64,000 bases of DNA from Xenophilus sp. E41. Lineage in GTDB: Bacteria; Pseudomonadota; Gammaproteobacteria; Burkholderiales; Burkholderiaceae_C. The position numbers and the translations under genes are program-made. This document shows positions 1-13,321 of the stretch, in pieces; position 1 is the first letter of the stretch, and each line of letters begins with the position of its first letter. Location of the stretch: positions 372,001 through 436,000 of the forward strand of contig NZ_QPIB01000001.1 in the NCBI RefSeq assembly GCF_003671765.1, given 5' to 3'. The notes beneath the pieces are model-generated. The model was not told where the DNA came from, did not search any database, and saw only the letters and a program-made list of their open reading frames with translations.

Positions 1-646
<646 letters not shown>

Positions 647-650
<4 letters not shown>

Positions 651-2380
651 GAAGTGGACCTTTCAGGCGTGCGCGTGCGTTCTGCAAAACGGTGCGACGC
701 CCAGGTGCCCAGCGCCACGACCACCACGGCCAGCACCCCCAGCGCCGCGCCCGGCCCGCGCCCCGACACGCTCTGCATGTAGAGGTAGATGCCGTAGCTC
801 ATCGGCGCCTGGCTCTCGGCGGAGGTGAGCAGGATGGTGGCCGACAGCTCCACCGCCGCCGTGATGAAGCTGGTGACGAAGCCGGCCAGGATGCCCCCGG
901 CCATGAGCGGCACCATCACGCGGCGCACGGTGCGCCAGCGCGTGGCGCCCAGGCTCTGCGCCACCTCTTCCAGCGACAGGTGCACCTGCTGCAGCGCCGC
1001 CATGCAGGCGCGCAGCGCATAGGGCAGCCGGCGTACCGCGTAGGCCAGCATGATCAGCACCCAGCTCGTGACCACCGGCGAATCGGTGAACGGGATGTTC
1101 ACGCCCTTGAAGAGCCGCAGGTAGCCGATGGCCAGCACCAGGCCCGGAATCGCCAGGGCAATGGAGGCCAGCGAATCGAGCCAGCGCCGCGCCGGCAGCG
1201 CCGTGCGCAGGATGAGCCAGGCGATCGCCGTGCCGATGAGCACGTCCAGCCCCGCGGCCAGCAGGCAGTACAGCAGCGTGTTGCCGATCATGTGCTGCGC
1301 GTCGCTGAACACCGCCGCATAGTGGTCGAGCGTGTACGCATCGGGCAGGACCGAGAAGCTCCACACCTTGGCAAAGGACATCAGCAGGATCGCCAGGTGC
1401 GGCGCCAGCACGATCGCCAGCACCAGGCCGATCCAGCCATAGGCCAGCACCGATTCCCAGCCCGCGAGTCGCCGGCGCTGCAGGCTGCTGCCGCCCTTCT
1501 GCAGGGTGGCGTAGTCGCGCCCCTGCGTCATGCGGGCAGCCAGCCACAGCGCGAGGATCGAGAAGCCGATCATCAGCACGCTGATGACGTAGCCCATCGG
1601 GTCGTCGATGCCCACCGAGGTGATGCGCAGGTAAGCCTGCGGCGCCAGCATGTTGGTCACGCCCATGACCAGCGGCGTGCCCAGGTCGTCGAACACCTTG
1701 ACGAAGACCAGCGCCGCGCCGGCCAGGAAGCCCGGCATCGCGAGCGGAAAGATGATGCGGCGAAAGAGCCGGAAGCCCCGCGCGCCGAGGTTCTGCGCGG
1801 ACTCCTCCATCGCGCCGTCGATGTTGCGCAGCGCGGCCACCAGGTTCAGCAGGATGAACGGAAAGTAATGGATGCTTTCGACGAAGGTGACGCCCACCAG
1901 CCCGTCCATGATCGGCACCTTGAAGCCGAACCACTGGTCGAGCAGCAGGTTGACGCTGCCGTTGCGCCCGAAGATGAGCTGCAGCGCCACCGCGCCGACG
2001 AAGGGCGGCATCACCAGCGGCAGCACGCCCAGCGTCTGGATCAGCAGCGCGCCGCGGAACTCGAAGCGCACCGTGAGGTAGGCCAGCGGCACGGCGATCA
2101 GCGAGGCGAAGAACACGCTCGCGAGCGCCACGACCAGGCTGTTGAGAAAGGCCTCGGTGAACAGGCTCTGGCCGAAGAAGTTGCCGAAGTGGCCCAGCGT
2201 GAAGCCGCCTGAGCCGTCGACGAAAGCCGTGTAGACCACCAGCCCCACGGGCACCAGCAGGAACACGAGCAGGAAGGCCAGCACCGCGCCGGCCACCGCC
2301 CAGGCTCCCCAGCCCGCGCCTTCGCGGCGGCGCAGCGCCGGCACCGACCCGCCCGGCGCCGGGACCGTCGCGGGCGTCAC
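647..2380 (-). CDS. ABC transporter permease, fused two-domain (FbpB-like)
   Basis: This inner-membrane permease of 577 residues contains two binding-protein-dependent transport domains in tandem, as in the FbpB class where one polypeptide replaces a homodimer. About twelve hydrophobic segments are visible. Each half carries an EAA coupling loop: EESAQNLGARG near residue 190 and EEVAQSLGATRW near residue 470. These loops contact the ATPase. The start is GTG at 2380, which overlaps the upstream binding-protein stop as GTGA. The stop overlaps the ATPase start as ATGA, so all three genes appear translationally coupled. Ferric iron is the usual substrate of this architecture, but 2-aminoethylphosphonate and thiamine systems look similar. 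Confidence 0.92.
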
Positions 2381-3711
2381 TTCGCCAGCGCCGCGGCCTG
2401 CCTGGCCAGTTCGGTCGCCTTGGCGTAGTTGGCCTTCGCCTTGCCGGCCCAGAGTTCCTCCTGGCCGGTGAGCTGCTTGCTCACGGCGACGTCACGCCGG
2501 TTCTTGCGGAAGAGCTCGAGGAACTGCTCGTTCTTCACCGTGTCCGCGCCGACCAGCGAGGCGTACGCGAAGCCCCTTGCCTGCTTGACCAGCTCGCTGC
2601 CCTGCGCGTTCGGCCTGGCCTTGAGCTTCTTCTCGGCTTCGTGGATGGCCTGGGTCGCGGCCTGCAATTCCTTGAGGCGGAAGGTCACCATCTGGTCGAA
2701 CAGGCTCACCACCACCTGGTAGCGCGACTCCGACAGTTCGGAGTCGAACTGCACCTTGGCCTTCTTCGCCACGGCCTGGATGTCGGGGTAGCCGGCGGGC
2801 ACCTTCAGGTCGGCGTAGGGCAGCACCGGCAGGCGGCTGATCTTGGGTTCGAGCAGCAGCTGCTGGCCGTCCTTGCTCAGCGTGAAGGCGATGAACTTCT
2901 TCGCCTCGTCGGCGTTCTTCGCGCCCGTCACCAGGCCGATGTTGGCCGGCACCACGGCCGTCACGCTGGGGTAGGCGAACTCGACCGGGAAGCCCGAGTA
3001 CTTGCCCGCGAGGCCGAAGAAGTCGATCACCAGGCCGATGCCGAACTGGCCGCTGTTCACGCCGTCGGGCACGCCGAAGCTGCGGTCGGTCACGGCCGCG
3101 CAGTTGCCCATGATCTCGAGCAGCTGCGTCCAGCCCTTGTCCCAGCCCTCGCCCTGCAGCAGCGTCTCGACCGTGAGGTGCGTGGTGCCCGAACGCGAGG
3201 GCGAGCTGATGGCGACGTGGCCGAAGTACTCGGGCCGCGCGAGGTCGCTCCATTCCTTCGGCGCCGGCAGCTTGTTGGCCTGCAGGTACCGGGTGTTCCA
3301 CATCATCCCGTAGCCCGCGAGCGCCTGGCCGTAGTACAGGCCCTGCGGGTCGTTGATGGGGTAGTTGCCGATCTTGGCCGGCACGTGCGGGTTCTTCACC
3401 TCGGGCGCGGCGGTGAGCAGCTTGTCGCGGGCCAGCACTTCGAAGGCGTCGGGCGCGCTGGCCCACATCACGTCGGGCCGCTGGCCCGCGGGCAACTCCT
3501 TGATGTAGGCGATGGAGGCCGTGGTGTTCTTGTTCAGCACCTCCAGCTTGATGCCCGCGTTCGCTGCCTCGAAGGCCTTCTTGTAGGCGTCGGTCAGCTC
3601 CTTGGGAAAGGAGGTGATCACGGTCACGGTGCCGGCCGGGGCCAGCGTGCCGAAGGCGGCCAGCAGGCTCGCGGCGAGCAGGCCGCGCGCGGCGCGAAAG
3701 GGGGTGGGCAT
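2377..3711 (-). CDS. Periplasmic solute-binding protein, family 1 (ABC importer)
   Basis: This is the periplasmic receptor of the importer. A Sec signal peptide occupies about residues 1-27 (hydrophobic LLAASLLAAFGTLAPAG), and the mature protein opens with TVTVITSFPKELTDAYKKAFE, typical of FbpA-like binding proteins. The whole protein has 444 residues, about 100 longer than usual FbpA proteins. The excess is a C-terminal, Lys/Ala/Gln-rich, probably helical extension from about residue 325, absent from ordinary members. The stop overlaps the permease start. No ligand-binding tyrosine pair can be assigned by eye, so iron is an inference from the permease class. The upstream region (3712-3933) separates it from a divergent hydrolase gene. 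Confidence 0.88.
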   Translation of the reverse strand: MPTPFRAARGLLAASLLAAFGTLAPAGTVTVITSFPKELTDAYKKAFEAANAGIKLEVLNKNTTASIAYIKELPAGQRPDVMWASAPDAFEVLARDKLLTAAPEVKNPHVPAKIGNYPINDPQGLYYGQALAGYGMMWNTRYLQANKLPAPKEWSDLARPEYFGHVAISSPSRSGTTHLTVETLLQGEGWDKGWTQLLEIMGNCAAVTDRSFGVPDGVNSGQFGIGLVIDFFGLAGKYSGFPVEFAYPSVTAVVPANIGLVTGAKNADEAKKFIAFTLSKDGQQLLLEPKISRLPVLPYADLKVPAGYPDIQAVAKKAKVQFDSELSESRYQVVVSLFDQMVTFRLKELQAATQAIHEAEKKLKARPNAQGSELVKQARGFAYASLVGADTVKNEQFLELFRKNRRDVAVSKQLTGQEELWAGKAKANYAKATELARQAAALAK

Positions 3712-3857
3712 GGGCGTCTCCTGGGTCCGTCGTTCTGTTCGAAGGCGGCGACTCTAGCCCGCACCCGCGCCGGACCGCAGCAGGAATTTCCTTCACAGGG
3801 TTGACCCCCAATCCAAGAAGAAATCGGGCTGCAGCGCCCGCCCCGCCTGCGCAGGCA

Positions 3858-3874
3858 GCTACGTTTTTCATAGC
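3858..3874. repeat. 17-bp palindrome, GCTAC-N7-ATAGC (copy 1)
   Basis: This intergenic palindrome of five plus seven plus five bases lies between the divergent binding-protein and hydrolase genes. It has one mismatch relative to the GCTAT-N7-ATAGC form seen elsewhere in this window and is preceded by a GCGCAGGCA flank. Confidence 0.6.
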
Positions 3875-3933
3875 AGACGCCCTGTCCTGCGCCGGACTGG
3901 CCCGGGCGCGCGCACTGCCTATGATCGGCCGCC

Positions 3934-4851
3934 ATGTACGTCCCCCGCCGCCCTGCCCGCTCCGAGTTCGTCCCCGTGCGCAATCTGCGCTACCACGTGC
4001 TGACCTGGGGCGAGCCCGCCGACGCCCGCCCACCGCTGGTGCTGCTGCACGGCTGGATGGACGTGGGCGCGTCGTGGCAGTTCGTGGTCGACGCGATGCG
4101 CGAGGAGCGCTTCATCGTCGCGCCCGACTGGCGCGGCTACGGCCTGACCGAAGGCGGCGGCGTCGACAACTACTGGCTGCCCGACTACCTGGCCGACCTC
4201 GACTGGTTGCTCGACCACTATGCGGGCGATCGCGCCGTCGACCTGGTGGGCCACAGCATGGGCGGCAACGTGGCCATGCACTACGCCGGCGTGCGGCCCA
4301 AGCGGCTGCGCCGCGTGGTCAATCTCGAAGGCTTCGGCATGCCCGCCTACCGCGCCGACGAAGCGCCGGCGCGCTACGGCCGCTGGATCGACGAACTCAA
4401 GCGCCTGCACGCCGGCGGCATGGACCTGGCCAGCTACCCGGCGGCCGAGGGCGTGGCGCGCCGGCTCATGAAAACCAATCCGCGGCTCACGCAGGACAAG
4501 GCCGACTGGCTGGCCCGCCAGTGGGCGAGCTGCACGAAGGATGGCGAAGGCGCCGAGCGCTGGAACATCCTCGGCGACCCGGCGCACAAGGTGATCAACG
4601 CCAACCTGTTCCGCGTCGACGAGGCGCTGGCGCTGTACGCCGCGATCGAGGCGCCGGTGCTGGCCGTGGAGGCCAGCGACGACAGCCTGCGCGGCTGGTG
4701 GGGCAAGCGCTACTCGCTCGAGGAATACCACGAGCGGCTCAAGTCGGTGCGCGACGTGCGCATCGCGCAGGTCGACGACGCGGCCCACATGCTGCACCAC
4801 GACCAGCCCGAGCGCGTGGCCGGGCTGATCGAGGACTTCCTGGCCGGCTGA
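3934..4851 (+). CDS. Alpha/beta-fold hydrolase
   Basis: A cytoplasmic alpha/beta hydrolase of 305 residues without signal peptide. An HGW oxyanion motif (VLLHGWMDVGASW) comes early. The nucleophile elbow GHSMGG places the catalytic serine at residue 108. A plausible acid lies in the EASDDSLRG segment near residue 250, and a histidine in DDAAHMLHHDQPE near residue 287. Length and order fit the epoxide hydrolase/dehalogenase/esterase fold group, and the substrate cannot be told from the sequence. It is transcribed away from the ABC operon and towards the small convergent gene that follows 16 bp later, so it is probably monocistronic. Confidence 0.9.
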   Translation: MYVPRRPARSEFVPVRNLRYHVLTWGEPADARPPLVLLHGWMDVGASWQFVVDAMREERFIVAPDWRGYGLTEGGGVDNYWLPDYLADLDWLLDHYAGDRAVDLVGHSMGGNVAMHYAGVRPKRLRRVVNLEGFGMPAYRADEAPARYGRWIDELKRLHAGGMDLASYPAAEGVARRLMKTNPRLTQDKADWLARQWASCTKDGEGAERWNILGDPAHKVINANLFRVDEALALYAAIEAPVLAVEASDDSLRGWWGKRYSLEEYHERLKSVRDVRIAQVDDAAHMLHHDQPERVAGLIEDFLAG

Positions 4852-4867
4852 AGCCGGCGCCGCGTTC

Positions 4868-5143
4868 TCAGAGGCGCGGGTCTTCCTCGGCCTCCAGCTC
4901 GGGCTGCGACTCGCCCAGGCGCGTGTCGGCGTCGTGCGCGGGCACCTCGGGCGCGGCCTCGTCGGCGCGGCGCTCCTCATGCTCGGCCAATGCCGCTTCG
5001 CCCGCGGCGCGCGCGGCATCGGCGGTGTCGAAGCGCTCGCCACCCACGTGCGCGGTGCCGGTGCCGGTCTCGCCCACGGGCACATGCCGCCACTGGTAGC
5101 GGTCGTCGTCGGTCGGTTCGATTTCCACGGTCCATCGGCTCAT
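4868..5143 (-). CDS. Small acidic hypothetical protein
   Basis: A 91-residue protein beginning MSRWTVEIEPTDDDRYQWRH. A strong AAGGAG ribosome-binding site lies about seven bases before the ATG at 5143, which supports both the start and the coding strand. The N-terminal half is mixed in charge. The C-terminal half is Ala/Glu/Asp-rich and probably helical or disordered (AALAEHEERRADEAA, then QPELEAEEDPRL at the end). It has no signal peptide, membrane segment or recognisable domain. It is divergent from the large kinase gene at 5360 and convergent with the hydrolase. A real gene of unknown function is the best reading. Confidence 0.7.
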   Translation of the reverse strand: MSRWTVEIEPTDDDRYQWRHVPVGETGTGTAHVGGERFDTADAARAAGEAALAEHEERRADEAAPEVPAHDADTRLGESQPELEAEEDPRL

Positions 5144-5359
5144 GAAGTGCTCCTTTGCAAGATCTGGATGTGATCGACGCGCGAGCTTCCCGCGCGGCGA
5201 GCGCACGCCCTGGCGGCCAAGCCAGCGTCGCGTTGCAGGAGGAGCCCCACACGCGGGCGCGCTTCGTTCGCCGATCGCGCCTTTTTCCGACACGCGTGCG
5301 GCCACGCTTCGGGCAGACTGCGTCGGTTTTGCCCCGACGCCCACCCTGCGCGAGCGCCC

Positions 5360-8859
<3,500 letters not shown>

Positions 8860-8863
<4 letters not shown>

Positions 8864-9732
8864 GCAACGCGGCACGCGGGGCGCCCGCCTCGCCCAAGGC
8901 CCCTGCGGCCCCGCCGCCGAGCGCCGGCGACATCGAGCTGCGCCTGCTGATGGAGGCGATCTACCTGCGCTACAACCACGACTTCCGCGACTACACCGGC
9001 GCCTCGCAGAAGCGGCGCGTGGCCTACGCGCTGGAGCAGATGCAGTTCCGCAGCATCTCGGCCCTGCAGGAGCAGGTGCTGCGCGACCCCGAGGTGTTCG
9101 CGCGGCTGCTGCAGTACCTCACCATCCCGGTGAGCGAGATGTTCCGCGACCCCTCGTACTTTTTGGCGCTGCGCGAGCACGTGGTGCCCGTGCTGCACAC
9201 CTACCCGTCGATCAAGGTGTGGATCGCGGGCTGCAGCACCGGCGAGGAGGTCTACTCGATGGCCATCCTGCTCAAGGAAGAGGGCCTGCTCGAGCGTGCG
9301 CTGATCTACGCCACCGACATCAACCCGCAGTCGCTCGAGAAGGCGCGCCAGGGCATCTTCCCGGCCGAGGCGGTGCGCGACTACACCGCCAACTACCAGC
9401 GCAGCGGGGGGCGCCAGGCCTTTTCCGACTACTACACGGCAGCCTACGGCGGCGCGCGCTTCGACCCGGCGCTGCGGGCCAACGTGATCTTTGCCGACCA
9501 CAGCCTGGCCACCGACAGCGTGTTCGCCGAGACCCAGCTCGTGTCGTGCCGCAACGTGCTCATCTACTTCAACCGCCGCCTGCAGGACCGGGCGCTGGGC
9601 CTGTTCCACGACTCGCTGTGCTACCGCGGCTTCCTCGGGCTGGGCAGCAAGGAGAGCATCGATTTCTCTGCCTACGGCGAGCGCTTCGAGGCCGTGAGCC
9701 GGCCCGACCGCATCTACCGGAGGGCGACATGA
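8860..9732 (+). CDS. cheR: CheR-type protein-glutamate O-methyltransferase
   Basis: An S-adenosylmethionine-dependent methyltransferase of 290 residues that would methylate glutamate side chains on a receptor-like protein. After an Ala/Pro-rich tail come the CheR N-terminal helical domain ([16 protein letters not shown]), the [14 protein letters not shown] segment, the SAM-binding motif [16 protein letters not shown], and [16 protein letters not shown], all hallmarks of CheR. I chose the GTG at 8860, which overlaps the kinase stop as GTGA and keeps the family start position. An upstream in-frame ATG would lie deep inside the kinase gene. The stop overlaps the cheB ATG. No methyl-accepting chemotaxis protein is encoded nearby. 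Confidence 0.93.
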
Positions 9733-10328
9733 GGGGCGCGTCCCTGCCCGAGGTCGACCTCGTCGCGGTGGGTGCCTCGGCCGGCGGCATCGATGCGCTG
9801 ATGCGCCTGTTCCAGGCGCTGCCCCAGCCCTGGCACCTGCCGATGGTGGCCGTGCTGCACCTGCCCGAGGGGCGCGAGAGCCGGCTGGTGGAGATCTTCG
9901 CGCGTCGGCTGCAGATGCCGGTGTGCGAGGCGCAGGACAAGGCCGACGTGGCCCCCGGCACGTTGCACTTCGCGCCGCCGGGGTACCACCTGTTCGTCGA
10001 GCGCGACCGCCGCTTCTCGCTCAGCTGCGAGCCGCCTGTGCTCTACTCCCGCCCTTCGATCGACCTGATGATGAGTTCCGCGGCCGATGCCTACGGGCCG
10101 CGCCTGGCCGGGATCGTGCTGACCGGCGCCAACGAGGACGGCGCGCGCGGCCTGGCCGACATCGGCGCGGCGGGCGGCCTGACGGCCGTGCAGTCCCCCC
10201 AGGAGGCCGCGACACCCATGATGCCGCAGGCCGCGATCGCGGCCCGTCCCCCCGACCATGTGCTTCCCCTGGCCGACCTTCGCGAACTGCTGATGCAACT
10301 GGACGCCCTGCATGCCGCCACCCACTGA
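9729..10328 (+). CDS. cheB: CheB-type protein-glutamate methylesterase without receiver domain
   Basis: This 199-residue protein consists only of the CheB methylesterase domain. The catalytic triad is visible: Ser17 in VGASAGG, His44 in VLHLPEG and Asp137 in LTGANEDGA. It would hydrolyse the glutamyl methyl esters made by the adjacent CheR. Classical CheB carries an N-terminal receiver that activates it, and that receiver is missing here. Regulation must therefore be constitutive or through partner proteins, possibly the receivers of the flanking kinases. The ATG at 9729 overlaps the cheR stop (ATGA), and the 3' end overlaps the next gene by 17 bp. Confidence 0.93.
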   Translation: MRGASLPEVDLVAVGASAGGIDALMRLFQALPQPWHLPMVAVLHLPEGRESRLVEIFARRLQMPVCEAQDKADVAPGTLHFAPPGYHLFVERDRRFSLSCEPPVLYSRPSIDLMMSSAADAYGPRLAGIVLTGANEDGARGLADIGAAGGLTAVQSPQEAATPMMPQAAIAARPPDHVLPLADLRELLMQLDALHAATH

Positions 10329-11499
10329 CATCGAGAGCAAGCTCCTCCTGGTCGACGACCTGAAGGAGAACCTCGTCGCCCTCGACGCGCTGGTGCGCGG
10401 GCCTGGCCGGCGGGTGTTCCAGGCCGGCTCCGGCGACGCGGCGCTGGCGCTGATGCTCGAGCACGAATTCGCGCTGGCGCTGGTCGACGTGCAGATGCCC
10501 GGGATGAACGGCTTCGAGCTGGCCGAGCTGATGCGCGGCACCGAGCGCACGCGGCACATCCCGATCATCTTCGTGAGCGCGGCGGGCTCGGAACTCAATT
10601 ACGCCTTCAAAGGCTACGAAAGCGGCGCGGTCGATTTCCTGCAGAAGCCGTTGGACGCCCAGGTGGTGCGCAGCAAGGTGAACGTGTTCGTCGACCTGTT
10701 CGCCAGCCGCAAGGCGCTGAAGCAGGAGATGGAGGCGCAGCAGGCGCTGGTGACGGAGCTGCAGGCCGCGCGGCGGGACCTGGAGCGCGCGGTGCGCATG
10801 CGCGACGATTTCATGTCGATGGTGTCGCACGAGCTGCGCACGCCGCTGAACACGCTGTTCCTGGAGACGCAGGTGCGCAAGCTGCATCTGGCGCGCGGCA
10901 ACACGCAGTCGTTCACGCCCGAGAAGCTGAGGGAGATGACCGAGCGCGACCAGCGGCAGATCCAGAGCATGGTGCGGCTGATCGACGACATGCTGGACGT
11001 AACGCGCATGCGCAGCGGCCGGCTGTCGATGAAGCCCCAGGCCTTCGACCTGGCCGTGCTGGCGCGGCGCGTGGTGGAAGGCCTGACGCAGCAGGCCGAG
11101 GCGGCGGGCGCGAGCTTCCGGCTGGAGGCGGCGCAGGCGGTCGACGGGGTGTGGGACGAATTCCGCATCGAGCAGGTGCTGACGAACCTGCTGACCAACG
11201 CGCTGCGCTACGGCGGCGGCCACCCGGTGGACGTGCGGGTGGCCAACGCGGGCGAGGAGGCCGTGCTGAGCGTGCGCGACCGCGGCATCGGCATTGCGCC
11301 GGCCGACCAGGCGCGGATCTTCGAGCAGTTCGAGCGCACCGACTCGGGCCGCAGTCAGGCGGCTGGCGGCCTCGGGCTGGGGCTGTTCATTACGCGGCAG
11401 ATCGTCGAGGCCCATGGCGGGCGGATCGAGGTGAGCAGTTCGCCGGGCGAGGGGTCGACCTTCACGGTGACTCTGCCGCGGGAGCCTGCGCCGGCCTGA
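10312..11499 (+). CDS. Receiver domain-histidine kinase hybrid
   Basis: A cytoplasmic protein of 395 residues with an N-terminal receiver (acid pocket VDD at 14-16, phospho-Asp59 in LVDVQMPGMNG), a coiled linker (about 130-165), a HisKA domain with SHELRTPLN (His173) and an HATPase domain with DRGIGIAP and GLGLGLFI. It has no membrane segment. The receiver-first order suggests that phosphorylation by the large kinase gates its own kinase activity. The ATG at 10312 lies 17 bp inside cheB, so coupling continues. It is the last gene of the four-gene operon. No clear terminator follows, but the long inverted elements at 11561-11897 could fold in the transcript. Confidence 0.93.
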   Translation: MPPPTDIESKLLLVDDLKENLVALDALVRGPGRRVFQAGSGDAALALMLEHEFALALVDVQMPGMNGFELAELMRGTERTRHIPIIFVSAAGSELNYAFKGYESGAVDFLQKPLDAQVVRSKVNVFVDLFASRKALKQEMEAQQALVTELQAARRDLERAVRMRDDFMSMVSHELRTPLNTLFLETQVRKLHLARGNTQSFTPEKLREMTERDQRQIQSMVRLIDDMLDVTRMRSGRLSMKPQAFDLAVLARRVVEGLTQQAEAAGASFRLEAAQAVDGVWDEFRIEQVLTNLLTNALRYGGGHPVDVRVANAGEEAVLSVRDRGIGIAPADQARIFEQFERTDSGRSQAAGGLGLGLFITRQIVEAHGGRIEVSSSPGEGSTFTVTLPREPAPA

Positions 11500-11560
11500 G
11501 GACTGGTTGGTTCTGCGGGGTTCGGTGCCGTGGGCCTGAACCCGGCCGGCGGCGCCGGTG

Positions 11561-11674
11561 TGCGTTCTCCGGCTCAGGCTCGCGCTGACCGTCGTGCGGC
11601 ACGACGGATGTGCTCGCCTGGAATCGACGTGCTTTGGGCACTGCACGGCGCCGCGAATGGCGCCTGCGCCCGCA
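11561..11674 (+). repeat. 114-bp element, left arm of an inverted pair
   Basis: The reverse complement of this element recurs at 11784-11897. Its first 31 bases (11561-11591) and its last 38 (11637-11674, one mismatch) match the partner almost perfectly. The central 45 bases have diverged but kept their length. The centre contains a near-perfect palindrome CGTCGTGCGGCACGACG at 11589-11605. Confidence 0.8.
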
Positions 11675-11783
11675 CACCGGCACCACCGGCCTGGACGGTG
11701 GGGTGGATCGGCCGGCATGGCGCGGGCGCGTCCGGTTTGCCTGTCCACTCAGGCGCAGCGGTTCAGGGCGGTGGTCGTGGGCC

Positions 11784-11897
11784 TGCGGGCGCAGGCTCCA
11801 TTCGCGGCGCCGTGCAGTGCCGCAGGCGCGTCGATGGACAGCGAGCACGCAGGCAGCACGACAAGCCGGTCAGCGCGAGCCTGAGCCGGAGAACGCA
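11784..11897 (-). repeat. 114-bp element, right arm of the inverted pair
   Basis: Reverse-complement partner of 11561-11674, separated by a 109-bp spacer. The conserved blocks are 11784-11821 and 11867-11897. In RNA the two arms could form a large stem. In DNA they look like two copies of one small element with conserved ends and a variable middle. Confidence 0.8.
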
Positions 11898-12213
11898 GGC
11901 CCGCGGCCGCCGCCAGCGACCCCGCCCGTCGTGCCGGCCGATCCGCAGCAACGCCGGAGCAGGCCCCCGTCGAGAGCCTCAATAAGCCAACAGCAAAGAA
12001 AGTAACGAACGTGACGATTTCTGCCGGAACGCAAGCACAGCAAGCGCCACAGCCCGATCGCACCTTCCACCCGCCCCTGGAGCCGCCAAGAACTTGCCTC
12101 CGGGCAGGGCAAGCCCCACATGAGAAAATCGCGGGTTTTCCCCGGACGCCCTTGCTCGACGGCATGGCTCCTCGCGCTCCGGCACCCCCCGCACCACAGA
12201 ACAGGACACCACC

Positions 12214-13318
12214 ATGGACGCAGAACGCATCAACCAGATCGGCACCACCCTGAGCGACCTGAGCGCACGCACGGTCGATCTCCGGAGGTATCTTTGACTT
12301 CGATGCCAAAGCCGAACGCCTGAGGACCGTCAACGCCTCGCTGGAAGACCCGGCGGTCTGGAACGACCCCAAGAAGGCCCAGGAGCTGGGCAAGGAAAAG
12401 AAGGCGCTCGACGGCGTCGTCGTCACCCTCGACAAGCTCACGCGCGACCTGGCCGACAACACCGAGCTCTACGAGATGAGCAAGGAAGAAGGCGACGAGG
12501 CCGGCCTGCAGGCCATCGCCGACGAGGTTGCCGCGCTGCAGAAGGACGTCGAGGCGCTCGAGTTCCGCCGCATGTTCAACAACCCGGCCGACCCGCTGAA
12601 CGCCTTCGTCGACATCCAGGCCGGCGCTGGCGGCACCGAGGCGCAGGACTGGGCCAGCATGCTGCTGCGCCAGTACCTCAAGTACGCCGAGCGCAAGGGC
12701 TTCAGCACCACCGTCGAGGACGAATCGCCCGGCGACACGGCCGGCATCAAGAGCGCGACCATCAAGGTCGACGGTGAGTACGCCTACGGCCTGCTGCGCA
12801 CCGAGACCGGCGTGCACCGCCTGGTGCGCAAGTCGCCCTTCGACTCCTCGGGCGGGCGCCACACCAGCTTCGCGTCGATCTTCGTGTATCCCGAGGTCGA
12901 CGATTCGATCGAGATCGAGATCAACCCCTCGGACGTGCGCGTGGACACCTACCGCGCCAGCGGTGCCGGCGGCCAGCACATCAACAAGACCGACTCGGCC
13001 GTGCGCCTGACGCACATCCCGACCGGCATCGTGGTGCAGTGCCAGGACGGCCGCAGCCAGCACAGCAACCGCGACGTGGCCTGGAAGCGCCTGCGCTCGC
13101 GCCTGTACGACCACGAGATGCGCAAGCGCCAGGAAGAGCAGCAGAAGCTCGAGGACAGCAAGACCGACGTCGGCTGGGGCCACCAGATCCGCAGCTACGT
13201 GCTGGACAACAGCCGCATCAAGGACCTGCGCACCAACGTCGAGATCTCGGCCACGCAGAAGGTGCTGGACGGCGACCTCGACGCCTTCATCGAGGCCTCG
13301 CTCAAGCAGGGGGTCTGA
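12214..13318 (+). CDS. prfB: Peptide chain release factor 2, programmed +1 frameshift
   Basis: RF2 terminates translation at UGA and UAA by catalysing peptidyl-tRNA hydrolysis. Translation from the ATG at 12214 gives 27 codons and then meets an in-frame TGA at 12295-12297. Reading continues only if the ribosome slips forward one base on CTT TGA, so the coding path is 12214-12294 joined to 12296-13318, 367 residues in all. The class signatures are the stop-recognising SPF motif ([14 protein letters not shown]) and the catalytic GGQ ([10 protein letters not shown]). Length and motifs match ordinary RF2. The feedback logic is that low RF2 favours the shift. The gene usually precedes lysS, but here a lipoprotein gene follows within 4 bp. 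Confidence 0.97.
12284..12298 (+). promoter_or_regulatory. prfB: prfB programmed frameshift site
   Basis: The sequence CGGAGGTATCTTTGAC contains a Shine-Dalgarno-like GGAGG just before TAT CTT TGA C. This is the canonical RF2 autoregulatory slip site: an internal SD three bases before the CUU slippery codon, a poor UGA C terminator, and then the +1 frame. Confidence 0.96.
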
Positions 13319-13321
13319 GGC

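Larger units (their letters stand above)
11500..12213. other. 714-bp gene-free region with paired inverted elements
   Basis: No credible gene is seen. Open frames exist on both strands, but they are Arg/Ala/Gly-rich products of GC composition that run through the inverted repeat. The first two thirds hold two 114-bp elements in opposite orientation. The last part (about 11980-12213) contains an A/T-richer patch (ATAAGCCAACAGCAAAGAAA) and an AGAAAATCGCGGGTTTTCCC stretch that could belong to the prfB promoter or leader, but no confident -35/-10 pair was found. Confidence 0.6.

Noticed and set aside
11749-12462. Minus-strand frame of about 237 codons upstream of and into prfB
   Set aside because: Runs through one inverted arm and the RF2 start, with no recognisable domain. 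Treated as a GC artefact.
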